Shown one piece after another: positions 25,942 to 33,509 of a DNA stretch of 64,000 nt; position 1 is the first letter of the stretch; each line of letters opens with the position of its first letter. The position numbers were made by a program, and so were the translations under genes. The notes below the pieces were generated by a model that did not search any database, was not told the DNA's origin, and saw only the letters and a list, made by a program, of their open reading frames with translations. This DNA is from CAZLMW01 sp964560875 (lineage in GTDB: Bacteria; Myxococcota_A; UBA9042): positions 31,305-95,304 of the forward strand of contig CAZLMW010000010.1 of the NCBI GenBank assembly GCA_964560875.1. Reading direction: 5' to 3'.

Positions 25942-27099
25942 ATGACCGTTGCCCACCCCACCGTCAACGCCGCCCAGGCTAAGCAACTTCCGGGGTTGGA
26001 TAGCCCCGCAAGTTTGACCGAGTCGATGGCGCGCGCCGCCGCGATCCGCGATCGGGCATGGGGGCGCACGCTCACGTGGTCACCCAAGGTGTTCCTTCCC
26101 CTCACACGATTATGCCGAAATCGTTGTGATTATTGTTCTTTTAGACGTAAGCGGAGAGACCCTGGCGAGCACACGATGTCGCCCGAAGATCTCGAACGCG
26201 AGCTGGTTCGGGCCCGCGATGCCGGCGCCATTGAAGCGCTGCTCTGCCTCGGCGACGAACCCGAGAGCGCCTATCCCGGCTACGCGCGCCAGCTGGCCGG
26301 CTGGGGATTCGATTCGACCGTCGCCTACCTCGAGTTCGCGGCGCGACGCGCGCTTCATCACGGGCTCCTGCCGCATACAAACGCTGGCGTCCTCGACGCC
26401 GACGCGATGGCCCGACTGCGCCCGGTCAACGTCAGCCTCGGACTGATGCTCGAAAACGCCAGCGAGCGGCTCTGTGAACGGGGAATGCCGCACCACCGCG
26501 CGCCCGACAAGCGCCCCGCGCGCCGCATCGAAATGCACGAGAAAGCCGGCGCACTGCGCATACCCTTCACCTCTGGCCTGCTGCTCGGCATCGGCGAGAC
26601 CTGGCAAGAACGCGTGGACACGGTCGACGTCATCGCCCGACTGCACGCGGCCGGCGGCCATATCCAGGAGGTCATCGTGCAGAACCTTCGTGCTCATCCG
26701 GACACCGCCATGGCGGGTGCGATCGATCCTGCGCAAGCCGACGTCGCCGCGACCGTGGCCATGGCGCGCCAAAGACTGCCCGACGACATCTCGGTCCAGG
26801 CCCCACCCAACCTCAACGGCGGCGCGATCGAGCTGCTGATCGCGGCGGGGATCAACGATTTCGGCGGCATCTCGGCGGTCACGCCCGACTTCATCAACCC
26901 CAACCACCCGTGGCCCCACATCGACAACTTGGCCGAACGGGTTGGCGCCTGCGGCTTCGAGTTGCGGCCGCGATTGCCGATCTACGCCAGCTACCTGGAC
27001 GACACGTGGCTCGATCCGAGCCTTCACGCTGCCGTGAACGATGTGCTGGACCGATTCCCACAGATCGACCGTCCCCCCCTCACACAGAGAGCGACATGA
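25942..27099 (+). CDS. cofG: FO synthase subunit CofG (7,8-didemethyl-8-hydroxy-5-deazariboflavin synthase)
   Basis: The 385-residue radical SAM enzyme has the cluster motif CRNRCDYCSF (Cys58, Cys62, Cys65) and the CofG-typical GAIEALLCLGDEPE and EVIVQNLRAHPDTAM segments. CofG closes the deazaflavin ring in the last step of FO synthesis, using the CofH product. Here the two subunits are separate genes, as in archaea and some bacteria, not fused as actinobacterial FbiC. The stop overlaps the cofH ATG. The codons around the cluster motif (about 26104-26155) are markedly AT-richer than the rest of the gene. Confidence 0.95.
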   Translation: MTVAHPTVNAAQAKQLPGLDSPASLTESMARAAAIRDRAWGRTLTWSPKVFLPLTRLCRNRCDYCSFRRKRRDPGEHTMSPEDLERELVRARDAGAIEALLCLGDEPESAYPGYARQLAGWGFDSTVAYLEFAARRALHHGLLPHTNAGVLDADAMARLRPVNVSLGLMLENASERLCERGMPHHRAPDKRPARRIEMHEKAGALRIPFTSGLLLGIGETWQERVDTVDVIARLHAAGGHIQEVIVQNLRAHPDTAMAGAIDPAQADVAATVAMARQRLPDDISVQAPPNLNGGAIELLIAAGINDFGGISAVTPDFINPNHPWPHIDNLAERVGACGFELRPRLPIYASYLDDTWLDPSLHAAVNDVLDRFPQIDRPPLTQRAT

Positions 27100-28364
27100 C
27101 CGACAAGCTGGCCGACGTGGTCACCCTTCCCCGCCGCCTCGACGCGGCGGTCGCCCGTGCGCTTGAGAAGGCGCTGACGGGAGACGAGATCTCGGTGCCC
27201 GACGCCTTGACGCTGAGCGCAACGCGGGGCCGGGAGCTCCGAGCGCTGTGCGCGGTCGCCGATGAGCTTCGCAGGCGCCAGGCGGGCGACGATGTCAGCT
27301 ACGTGGTGAATCGAAACATCAACTTCACCAATGTATGCGTAAAAGCATGTCACTTCTGCGCTTTTTCGAGGAAGTTGCGCGCTGAAGATGGGTACTTTCT
27401 CGACCGCGACGCGATTATCGAGCGAACACGCGTGGCCGTTGAGCATGGCGCGACAGAAGTCTGTCTGCAGGCCGGCCTCGCCCCCGATCTCGGACCCCGG
27501 TTCTACATCGACCTCGTGGCGGCGTTGCACGACGCGTTTCCCAGCATCCATCTGCACGCGCTGTCACCCGAAGAGATCAAGTACGGCTGCAAAGACGCCG
27601 ACATGGACGTTCGCTCCTACCTGGCCGAGCTCAAGGACGCCGGTCTTGGCTCGTTGCCTGGCACCTCGGCCGAGATCCTCGACGACACAATGCGACAAGC
27701 CATCAGCCCGGGGCGCATCACGGTGGCGCAATGGCTCGAGGTCATCACGACCGCGCACGAGCTCGGCATCCCGACGACGTCAACGATGATGTTTGGCCAC
27801 GTCGAAACGGCCGAAGACCAGGTCCGCCACATGGCGCTTCTGCGCGATATTCAGCACCAGACCGGCGGGTTCACGGAGTTCGTACCGCTCTCGTTCGTGC
27901 ACGCCGAGGCGCCGCTGTTCGCGCAAAGCAAGGTCGACGGTGTGCAGCCAGGACCGACAGGAATCGATGTGATTCGGCTCTACGCGCTGGCCCGACTGAT
28001 GCTTGGCGCCACGTTCACCAACATCCAGGCGTCATGGGTCAAAGAAGGCCTGCGGATGGCCCAGGCGTTGCTGGATTGCGGCGTCAACGACCTCGGCGGC
28101 ACGCTGATGAACGAGTCCATTTCGACGACAGCCGGCGCGAGCCACGGCCAGCTGGTCACCCCGGCCAACCTGCGCCACGTGATCCGCGCCGCCGGGCGGG
28201 TTCCTGTCCAGCGCAACACCATCTACGGGACGCTGCGACGCTTTGATGACCCGGAAAACGACGGAGACGAGGCGCTTAATGCTGTCACCGATGTCGCCAA
28301 GACGTTCGGCAGCTACGACGAGCTCGCTGCGAGCGACGAGCACCGCTACACGTATCGCCGCTGA
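27096..28364 (+). CDS. cofH: FO synthase subunit CofH
   Basis: The 422-residue radical SAM enzyme has NFTNVCVKACHFCAF (Cys81, Cys85, Cys88), the CofH/MqnC-type cluster motif, with family segments LHALSPEEIKYG and LGSLPGTSAEIL. CofH joins a tyrosine-derived radical to 5-amino-6-ribitylaminouracil, giving the substrate of CofG. The related MqnC/MqnE enzymes share the fold, but adjacency to cofG and presence of cofD and cofE nearby settle the call. ATG 27096 forms ATGA with the cofG stop. It converges with the next gene, seven bases between stops. Confidence 0.95.
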   Translation: MTDKLADVVTLPRRLDAAVARALEKALTGDEISVPDALTLSATRGRELRALCAVADELRRRQAGDDVSYVVNRNINFTNVCVKACHFCAFSRKLRAEDGYFLDRDAIIERTRVAVEHGATEVCLQAGLAPDLGPRFYIDLVAALHDAFPSIHLHALSPEEIKYGCKDADMDVRSYLAELKDAGLGSLPGTSAEILDDTMRQAISPGRITVAQWLEVITTAHELGIPTTSTMMFGHVETAEDQVRHMALLRDIQHQTGGFTEFVPLSFVHAEAPLFAQSKVDGVQPGPTGIDVIRLYALARLMLGATFTNIQASWVKEGLRMAQALLDCGVNDLGGTLMNESISTTAGASHGQLVTPANLRHVIRAAGRVPVQRNTIYGTLRRFDDPENDGDEALNAVTDVAKTFGSYDELAASDEHRYTYRR

Positions 28365-28372
28365 CATCGCGG

Positions 28373-28915
28373 CTAGACGCCGATCTTGGTCAACTCGTCG
28401 ATGTGAATCGCCTCGGTTTCGTCCGAGAAATCGCCATCGATACGGTCGCTGCCGCTGGTCACGCGGACATTCGGGTTGACGTCGATAGCGCGCTTGCCGC
28501 CCCAGGTCGACTTGATCTCGTCGTCGTGATCGTCGGCGGCCCGCATCACACCCCAGACCGACATGCGCAGCTCGTTTTCATCGAGGTTGGCGCCCATGAT
28601 GCCGTGCTTGAAGACGATGTCGTTGTTCTCGGCGAGGGCGAACGCGCCGAAATCGTGCTGCATGTTCAAGCGCAGCAGGTGTTCGAGCAGGGCTTCGTCC
28701 ACGCGGGCCCCGGAGACGACCGTCGCGCGCACCAGGACGAGCGCGTCGTCATGCCACGGCAAGATCATCACCTCGACCTCGGCGCTACCGACCTCGACGG
28801 CGAATGTGGACGTGTGCTGGGCGGCGGTGCAGTGATCGCCGAACAGGCCGATCATCAGGCGCGCAACGCGCTTGTAGACCGACTTCTGCTGGTCGGATTG
28901 GAACGTGATGACCAT
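28373..28915 (-). CDS. YbjN-like domain protein
   Basis: The 180-residue protein has a compact alpha/beta domain (about 1-125) resembling the YbjN / type-III-secretion-chaperone-like fold: an N-terminal helix, strands around EVEVMILPWHDDALVLVRATVV, a helix with EALLEHLLRLNMQHDFGAFAL and a GIMGANLDENEL segment. The acidic C-terminal tail (about 130-180) is unusual. YbjN proteins are small regulators or chaperones of uncertain function. It sits between the cofGH and cofED parts of the F420 locus, next to a DksA/TraR-type gene; no functional link can be shown. Confidence 0.7.
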   Translation of the reverse strand: MVITFQSDQQKSVYKRVARLMIGLFGDHCTAAQHTSTFAVEVGSAEVEVMILPWHDDALVLVRATVVSGARVDEALLEHLLRLNMQHDFGAFALAENNDIVFKHGIMGANLDENELRMSVWGVMRAADDHDDEIKSTWGGKRAIDVNPNVRVTSGSDRIDGDFSDETEAIHIDELTKIGV

Positions 28916-29020
28916 GGGCGCCCCTTGCGCGGGTCGGGCGTGACGTTTCGCGATAGGACATCATCGCCGGCAACCGACGCAGACGCAAAACGAGGCGCGC
29001 AGAAGCGCCGCCAGGACGAC

Positions 29021-29353
29021 TCAGGCGTCCGCGAGACTCGCGCAGCGGATGCAGGTGGTGGCGTATGGCAGCGCCTTGAGGCGGCCGGGTTTGATGGGGT
29101 TGTCACAGCGGACGCAATCGCCATAGACGCCCTCATCGATCCGCCCAAGGGCGTGCCTGATCTGCTGGATCTCGGCCAGGCCGACATCGTCCAGACCTTC
29201 GAGGACTTGGTCATTTTCCTGGCGCTGAGCCTGTTCGGGGAGCGTCGCGTGCATCTGGCGGCGCAGGTCGCGCTCGATCGCGTCGATGCGGGTAACAAGG
29301 CGCTCAAGGCGGGCTTCGAGCTCAGTGCGAACAGCGGTGAGGTTGGCTGTCAT
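29021..29353 (-). CDS. DksA/TraR-family zinc-finger protein
   Basis: The 110-residue protein has an N-terminal coiled-coil of about 70 residues and a C-terminal C4 zinc finger: CVRC (Cys80, Cys83) and CIRC (Cys101, Cys104), with GVYGDCVRCDNPI matching the family. Members insert the coiled-coil into the RNA polymerase secondary channel. Acidic residues at the coiled-coil turn (about 46-60, ENDQVLEGLDDVGL) fit that mode. It is shorter than E. coli DksA (151 residues) and nearer TraR-like proteins. It is likely a transcription modulator, monocistronic. Confidence 0.85.
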   Translation of the reverse strand: MTANLTAVRTELEARLERLVTRIDAIERDLRRQMHATLPEQAQRQENDQVLEGLDDVGLAEIQQIRHALGRIDEGVYGDCVRCDNPIKPGRLKALPYATTCIRCASLADA

Positions 29354-29517
29354 TGGGTTCTCCGTCGGGCGCGGGGGTCGAGGTCAGTAGCGGTGCGCCC
29401 CCTCAAAGATAGACGCGTCGCAAGCGCTTCCAATGGCGACGGGGAGTGACGGGCGCCTCACAAGTGTCTGTATTTATTGCGTTGATCAGCAGTTCTTTGC
29501 GCTGCGGGCGGAGCGGG

Positions 29518-30465
29518 TCAGCCAAGCAGGGTCGAACCGACAGCGAGAACGGTGCGGGCGAGTTCGACGCGATCGGACGCCTTTTTCATCACCGTTGCAG
29601 CTTCGTGAACCGCGAGGTCCGGCGCGTTGAACGCATCACCGTGTTCGACGACGAACGCATCGAGCAGGCCGTCGTATCGAGCGGCGACAGCGGCGGCGCT
29701 GGGGGTAACGCCGTCGACCTCTCCTAACATGGCCGCGAGTGGGCCTTTCACGGCGCGCCCGCCGACGATGGGCGACACCCCGACAACCGGTCTGGCGGCG
29801 ACCGCTTCGGACGCGCCAGTTAGCGTGGTGATGGGCTCGATGGAGACATAGGGATTGGACGGCGCGAGGACCACCAAATCGGCCAGTTCGATCGCCGCGA
29901 TGACGCCAGCCGCGGGCTCGGTGGTCCCTTCGTACGCGATCGATTCTACCGCAGGTGCCCGTTGCTGCACGAGCCATCGCTGAAAAGGCAAAACGCCGAG
30001 GTCACGGGTGGTGACAAACGTCGCACGGGGGCGGTCGGCCATCGGTAAGACCGTCGCCTCGACCCCGAGAGCCGCGCAGAGCTCGGCCGTGACGCTCGAC
30101 AGAGGCTCGCCGCGGCGCAAGCGCTCGGTTCGGGCAAGGTGTGTTGCGAGGTCGCGGTCACCCAGGTTGAACCACGATTCGCCGCCGAAGCGGGCCATCA
30201 TGTCGCGGGCGGCGAAGGTCTCGTCGGCCAGCCCCCAGCCGCGTGCGCGGTCGGACAGCCCCGCGAGCGTGTACATGACGGTGTCGACGTCCGGGCTGAT
30301 CCACAGGCCCCAGTGTTCGAAGTCGTCGCCGGTGTTGACGATGCATGTGAGCCGGGAGCCGAGCAGGCGATACAGGCCGTCCACGAGCCGCGCGCCACCG
30401 ACACCACCGGTCAAGACGACCACGCGTCGCAGGTGGTCGAATTCAGTCGGGCCGGCAGCATTCAT
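29518..30465 (-). CDS. cofD: 2-phospho-L-lactate transferase CofD
   Basis: The 315-residue protein has the CofD hallmarks VVVLTGGVGGARLVDGL (residues ~14-30), VNTGDDFEHWGLWISPDVDT and VLAPSNPYVSIEPI. It transfers the phospholactate (or phosphoenolpyruvate-derived) moiety from the GDP-activated donor to FO, giving F420-0 or dehydro-F420-0. ATG 30465 overlaps the cofE stop as ATGA, so cofE-cofD are one minus-strand operon. The guanylyltransferase CofC that makes the donor is not in the window. A GTG a few codons in is a possible alternative start. Confidence 0.95.
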   Translation of the reverse strand: MNAAGPTEFDHLRRVVVLTGGVGGARLVDGLYRLLGSRLTCIVNTGDDFEHWGLWISPDVDTVMYTLAGLSDRARGWGLADETFAARDMMARFGGESWFNLGDRDLATHLARTERLRRGEPLSSVTAELCAALGVEATVLPMADRPRATFVTTRDLGVLPFQRWLVQQRAPAVESIAYEGTTEPAAGVIAAIELADLVVLAPSNPYVSIEPITTLTGASEAVAARPVVGVSPIVGGRAVKGPLAAMLGEVDGVTPSAAAVAARYDGLLDAFVVEHGDAFNAPDLAVHEAATVMKKASDRVELARTVLAVGSTLLG

Positions 30466-31217
30466 GCGTACAAATCCAGGTCCGGGTCGCGGATCAGCGC
30501 CGCGGCGCCCCCATCGCCCAGGTCGTACTGGGCGCCCCGAATCCGCACGACTGGGGTCCCTTCATCGGCCTGGCCGATCAGCAAATCTGCCGCCGCGGCG
30601 AGTGCATCCGCCGTGGCCGTCACCGTGTGTTCGAGCACCCGCCCGAGCAAATCGACATCGCCGCGCCGGTCACGGAGCGCGGCAATACCGGCGCACCCGA
30701 TCGCGGCACCAACCGTCCCGTTTCGAAATGGACGGCCGAACGAATCACTAATGATAACGGACAGTTCAATTCCGAAATACGCATCGACACTTGACTTGAT
30801 GTCAGCGGCAGAAGCGTCCGGGTCGACCGGCAACAGGATCCACGTACCGACCTCGGCGACGTTGCTCGAGTCGACCGCTGCGTTTGCGACCACAAAGCCG
30901 AGCTCATGGCGCGCGATCAGCACACCGGGCGCCATGCGCGAGATCGATGCGCTCTGATCGAGCACCACCTGCACCTGGCGGGGATCCTTGCCGGTGGCTT
31001 CGGCGACTCGGGCGGCTTCTTCGCCGACCACGACGTCTTCGGGGAAGACCGTGCGCCCCTCGCAGCGGGAGATGAGCTTGGACGCGACGACGAGAACATC
31101 GCGATCCACCAGCTGCATTTCGGCTCGCTCGAGGGCGTCGAGAATCAGCGCAGCGGGGTCGTCACCGGCGCGCGCGATGGCGACGGCGGGCACAGCGGTC
31201 AGGTTGACGTCAGCCAT
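30462..31217 (-). CDS. cofE: coenzyme F420-0:L-glutamate ligase CofE
   Basis: The 251-residue protein matches stand-alone CofE in length, unlike the longer two-domain actinobacterial FbiB. Recognisable segments are DVLVVASKLISRCEGR, GFVVANAAVDSSN and VIISDSFGRPFRNGTVG, which form the GTP/metal and F420 sites. It adds the gamma-linked glutamates to F420-0. Two consecutive ATGs (31220 and 31217) begin the gene; either is acceptable. The sequence remains open far upstream, but only this part resembles CofE. It is divergent from the F420:NADP oxidoreductase gene with only 45-48 bases between. Confidence 0.95.
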   Translation of the reverse strand: MADVNLTAVPAVAIARAGDDPAALILDALERAEMQLVDRDVLVVASKLISRCEGRTVFPEDVVVGEEAARVAEATGKDPRQVQVVLDQSASISRMAPGVLIARHELGFVVANAAVDSSNVAEVGTWILLPVDPDASAADIKSSVDAYFGIELSVIISDSFGRPFRNGTVGAAIGCAGIAALRDRRGDVDLLGRVLEHTVTATADALAAAADLLIGQADEGTPVVRIRGAQYDLGDGGAAALIRDPDLDLYA

Positions 31218-31265
31218 CATGGCGCGGACTGTACGCCACAAATTCGCACCACGGGAGCACCTGAC
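31218..31265. promoter_or_regulatory. short divergent promoter region, cofED / npdG-type gene
   Basis: Fewer than 50 bases separate two divergent starts of F420 genes, so promoters must overlap the gene ends or each other. That favours joint control of F420 synthesis and recycling. No consensus boxes were recognised. Confidence 0.4.
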
Positions 31266-31910
31266 ATGAAGATCGGAATCATCGGCGGGACCGGCAAGGA
31301 AGGCCGCGGACTGGCGTTGCGATGGGCGACGACCGGCCATGACGTGATCATCGGGTCGCGCCACGCCGAACGTGGCGAAGCCAAGGCCGCTGAGCTCGAC
31401 GCCGGACGAGGCCGCATCTCGGGGGGCGGCAACGCGCGCGCTGCGGCTGAAGGCGAGATCGTGGTCCTGGCCGTGCCCTACGGCGCTCATGGTCCCACCC
31501 TCACCGCGATGCGCGATCACCTGCGCGGTCAACTCCTGATCGATATCACCGTCCCGCTGAGGCCACCGAAGGTTCGCCTCGTGCACCTGCCGGAAGGAAA
31601 CGCCGCGGCCCTCGAAGCGGCCGCCATCGTCGGCGACAAAGCGATCGTCGCCGCCGCCTTGCATCACGTGAGCAGCGCGCACCTCGCCGATCCGCATCAC
31701 GAGGTCGATTGCGACGTCCTGGTCTGCTGCGACGACAAGGAAAAAAGGGCGGTGGCGATCGGCGCGATCGAAGCGCTGGGCTTGCGGGGTATCGATGCCG
31801 GGCCGCTCCGAAATGCCATCGCGCTCGAGGCCATGACGCCCGTGCTGCTGCACATCGCGCGGCGCTACAAGGCGTCCGGTCCGGGCCTGCGCATCAGCGG
31901 CCTCCCTTGA
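31266..31910 (+). CDS. npdG: NADPH-dependent F420 reductase (F420:NADP oxidoreductase)
   Basis: The 214-residue protein has the N-terminal nucleotide fold MKIGIIGGTGKEGRGLALRWA and the NADP-type IIGSRHAERGEAKA that reads the 2'-phosphate. The C-terminal part has GIDAGPLRNAIALEAMTPVLL, which matches F420:NADP oxidoreductase (TIGR01915-type). It swaps hydride between NADPH and F420 and so supplies reduced F420H2. Presence beside cofED and an LLM oxidoreductase makes a complete make-reduce-use set. Related NAD-binding proteins of unknown role share the fold, but the context supports this call. Confidence 0.9.
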   Translation: MKIGIIGGTGKEGRGLALRWATTGHDVIIGSRHAERGEAKAAELDAGRGRISGGGNARAAAEGEIVVLAVPYGAHGPTLTAMRDHLRGQLLIDITVPLRPPKVRLVHLPEGNAAALEAAAIVGDKAIVAAALHHVSSAHLADPHHEVDCDVLVCCDDKEKRAVAIGAIEALGLRGIDAGPLRNAIALEAMTPVLLHIARRYKASGPGLRISGLP

Positions 31911-32013
31911 TTGTTGCGGTCCTTCCGGTAACTTGTAGGGGTCACGAAAGAAAACGCTGCGCCCAACTGCTGCTGGCCCCCAACCCCCAGCCTGTCGGCG
32001 CATGGGAGCGAAC

Positions 32014-32241
32014 ATGCGCACCATGACCCTTATACTTGCGACCCTCTTCTGCCTCGGCTTCGCAGGCTGCAGTGAAAAGAAGAAACAGGGTGAAACCTGC
32101 AAGCGCCACAGCCAGTGCGAAGCTGGACTTATCTGCAGCTCCGTGGACCAGAAGTGCCACACCAAAGAGTCTGAACGTGCCACGCGAAAGGCGGCCGCAG
32201 GAAAAGCGAAGAGTGAGCGCCTGAAAAAAGCGCAGAAATAG
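32014..32241 (+). CDS. small cysteine-rich lipoprotein
   Basis: The 75-residue protein starts at ATG 32014, which has GGGAG six bases upstream; ATG 32002 lacks a site. A hydrophobic signal ends in GFAGC (Cys19), a lipobox. The mature part has GETCKRHSQCEAGLICSSVDQKCHT, a four-cysteine pattern like the Dickkopf/colipase-type small disulfide domain, then a lysine/alanine-rich tail. Function unknown. Confidence 0.7.
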   Translation: MRTMTLILATLFCLGFAGCSEKKKQGETCKRHSQCEAGLICSSVDQKCHTKESERATRKAAAGKAKSERLKKAQK

Positions 32242-32471
32242 CTCGGTTCCCGTCGCGGTTGCGCGGCGCGAGCGTTCCGCGGATGATCCGGCCTGCTTTC
32301 GCGCACCGCCTTGACTCTGCGCGCTCAACCGACGGGCCCCGCGGCCCCCTCGACAATGTCGCCCCCGGTTCCCGGGCCTCTGACAGCTGAATCTCCGCCC
32401 GCAGATGTTGCGCGCTGCCGAATCTACGACTGCAGAGTCCTCACGACCGGGTCGCGACAACCGGAGCTTCC

Positions 32472-33509
32472 ATGCGCCTCGGACTCATGCTCGGCTATTC
32501 GGGCGCGAGCATCAAACTCGACATTCCTCTCATCCAAGAAGCGGAACGCATCGGCTACGACTCGGTCTGGACCGCCGAAGCGTGGGGCTCAGACGCCGTT
32601 TCGCCGCTCGCCTGGATCGGCGCGCAGACATCGAAGATCCGGCTCGGCACCGCGATTATGCAGGTCCCGGGGCGCACCCCCGCGATGACGGCGATGACCG
32701 CCATCACGATGGACCAGTTGTCCGGTGGGCGGTTCATTCTCGGCCTCGGAACATCGGGGCCACAGGTCGTCGAAGGCTGGCACGGACAGCCGTTTTCCAA
32801 GCCGCTGTCGTGGCTGAAGGAATACATCCACATCGTGCAGGAGATCTTCGCGCGCGAAGGGCCCCTGACGCACGACGGAAAGCGCTACCAGATCCCGTTT
32901 CGTGGCGAGGGTGCGACCGGCCAGGGCAAGCCGCTCAAGTCGATCATTCACGGGCGACCGGACATCCCGATCTGGACCGGCTCGATGGCACCGAAGAGCC
33001 AGGCGTTTTGCGCTGAACACTGCGACGGCGTCCTGCTCACCTGCTTCAACCCGGAGCGGCCGGAGGTCATCCTCGACCAGCTGCAGGTCGGCTTCGACGC
33101 CAGCGGCGGCAAGAAGAGCCTCGACAACTTCGAGCTTGCGCCGACGGTCGCGGTCGCCCTTGCGCCGGAGCCGTTCATCGACCAGGCCCGCATGGCGCTC
33201 AAGCAATCGCTCGCGCTCTACATCGGTGGCATGGGGTCGCGCACGACCAACTTCTACAACGCGTACCTGCGCCGCGCCGGGTTCGAAGAGGACTGCATCC
33301 GCATCCAGGACCTCTACCTCGACGGCAAGAAGAAGGAAGCGATCGCGGCGGTGCCCGATAAGATGGTCGACACATTGTACCTCGTGGGCGACAAGACGCG
33401 CATTCGGGATCGCCTGCAGGTTTGGAAGGAGTCGCCGGCAACCACGCTGCTCGTGGGCGCCAGGCAGCCCGAGGCGATTCGTCTGATCGCTGAACTGAAC
33501 GCCGAATGA
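32472..33509 (+). CDS. LLM-class F420-dependent oxidoreductase
   Basis: The 345-residue TIM-barrel protein of the luciferase-like family starts RLGLMLGYSGASIKLDIPLIQEAE and has YDSVWTAEAWGSDAVSPLAWIGAQT and GGRFILGLGTSGPQVVEGWHG, the F420-type (Rv3520c-like) subgroup pattern, not the FMN type. It should reduce or oxidise a substrate with F420H2/F420; the substrate is unknown. GGAG five bases before ATG supports the start. The stop overlaps the next ATG (ATGA), which couples it to a protein with a kinase-like loop. The nearby cof genes support F420 as cofactor. Confidence 0.88.
   Translation: MRLGLMLGYSGASIKLDIPLIQEAERIGYDSVWTAEAWGSDAVSPLAWIGAQTSKIRLGTAIMQVPGRTPAMTAMTAITMDQLSGGRFILGLGTSGPQVVEGWHGQPFSKPLSWLKEYIHIVQEIFAREGPLTHDGKRYQIPFRGEGATGQGKPLKSIIHGRPDIPIWTGSMAPKSQAFCAEHCDGVLLTCFNPERPEVILDQLQVGFDASGGKKSLDNFELAPTVAVALAPEPFIDQARMALKQSLALYIGGMGSRTTNFYNAYLRRAGFEEDCIRIQDLYLDGKKKEAIAAVPDKMVDTLYLVGDKTRIRDRLQVWKESPATTLLVGARQPEAIRLIAELNAE

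Noticed and set aside
28403..29449. 348-codon plus-strand open frame
   Set aside because: It is antisense to the YbjN-like and DksA-like genes, both of which have clear family motifs.
31218..32306. N-terminal extension of cofE
   Set aside because: The frame stays open for ~360 more codons, but that part is antisense to the F420:NADP oxidoreductase and unlike any CofE.
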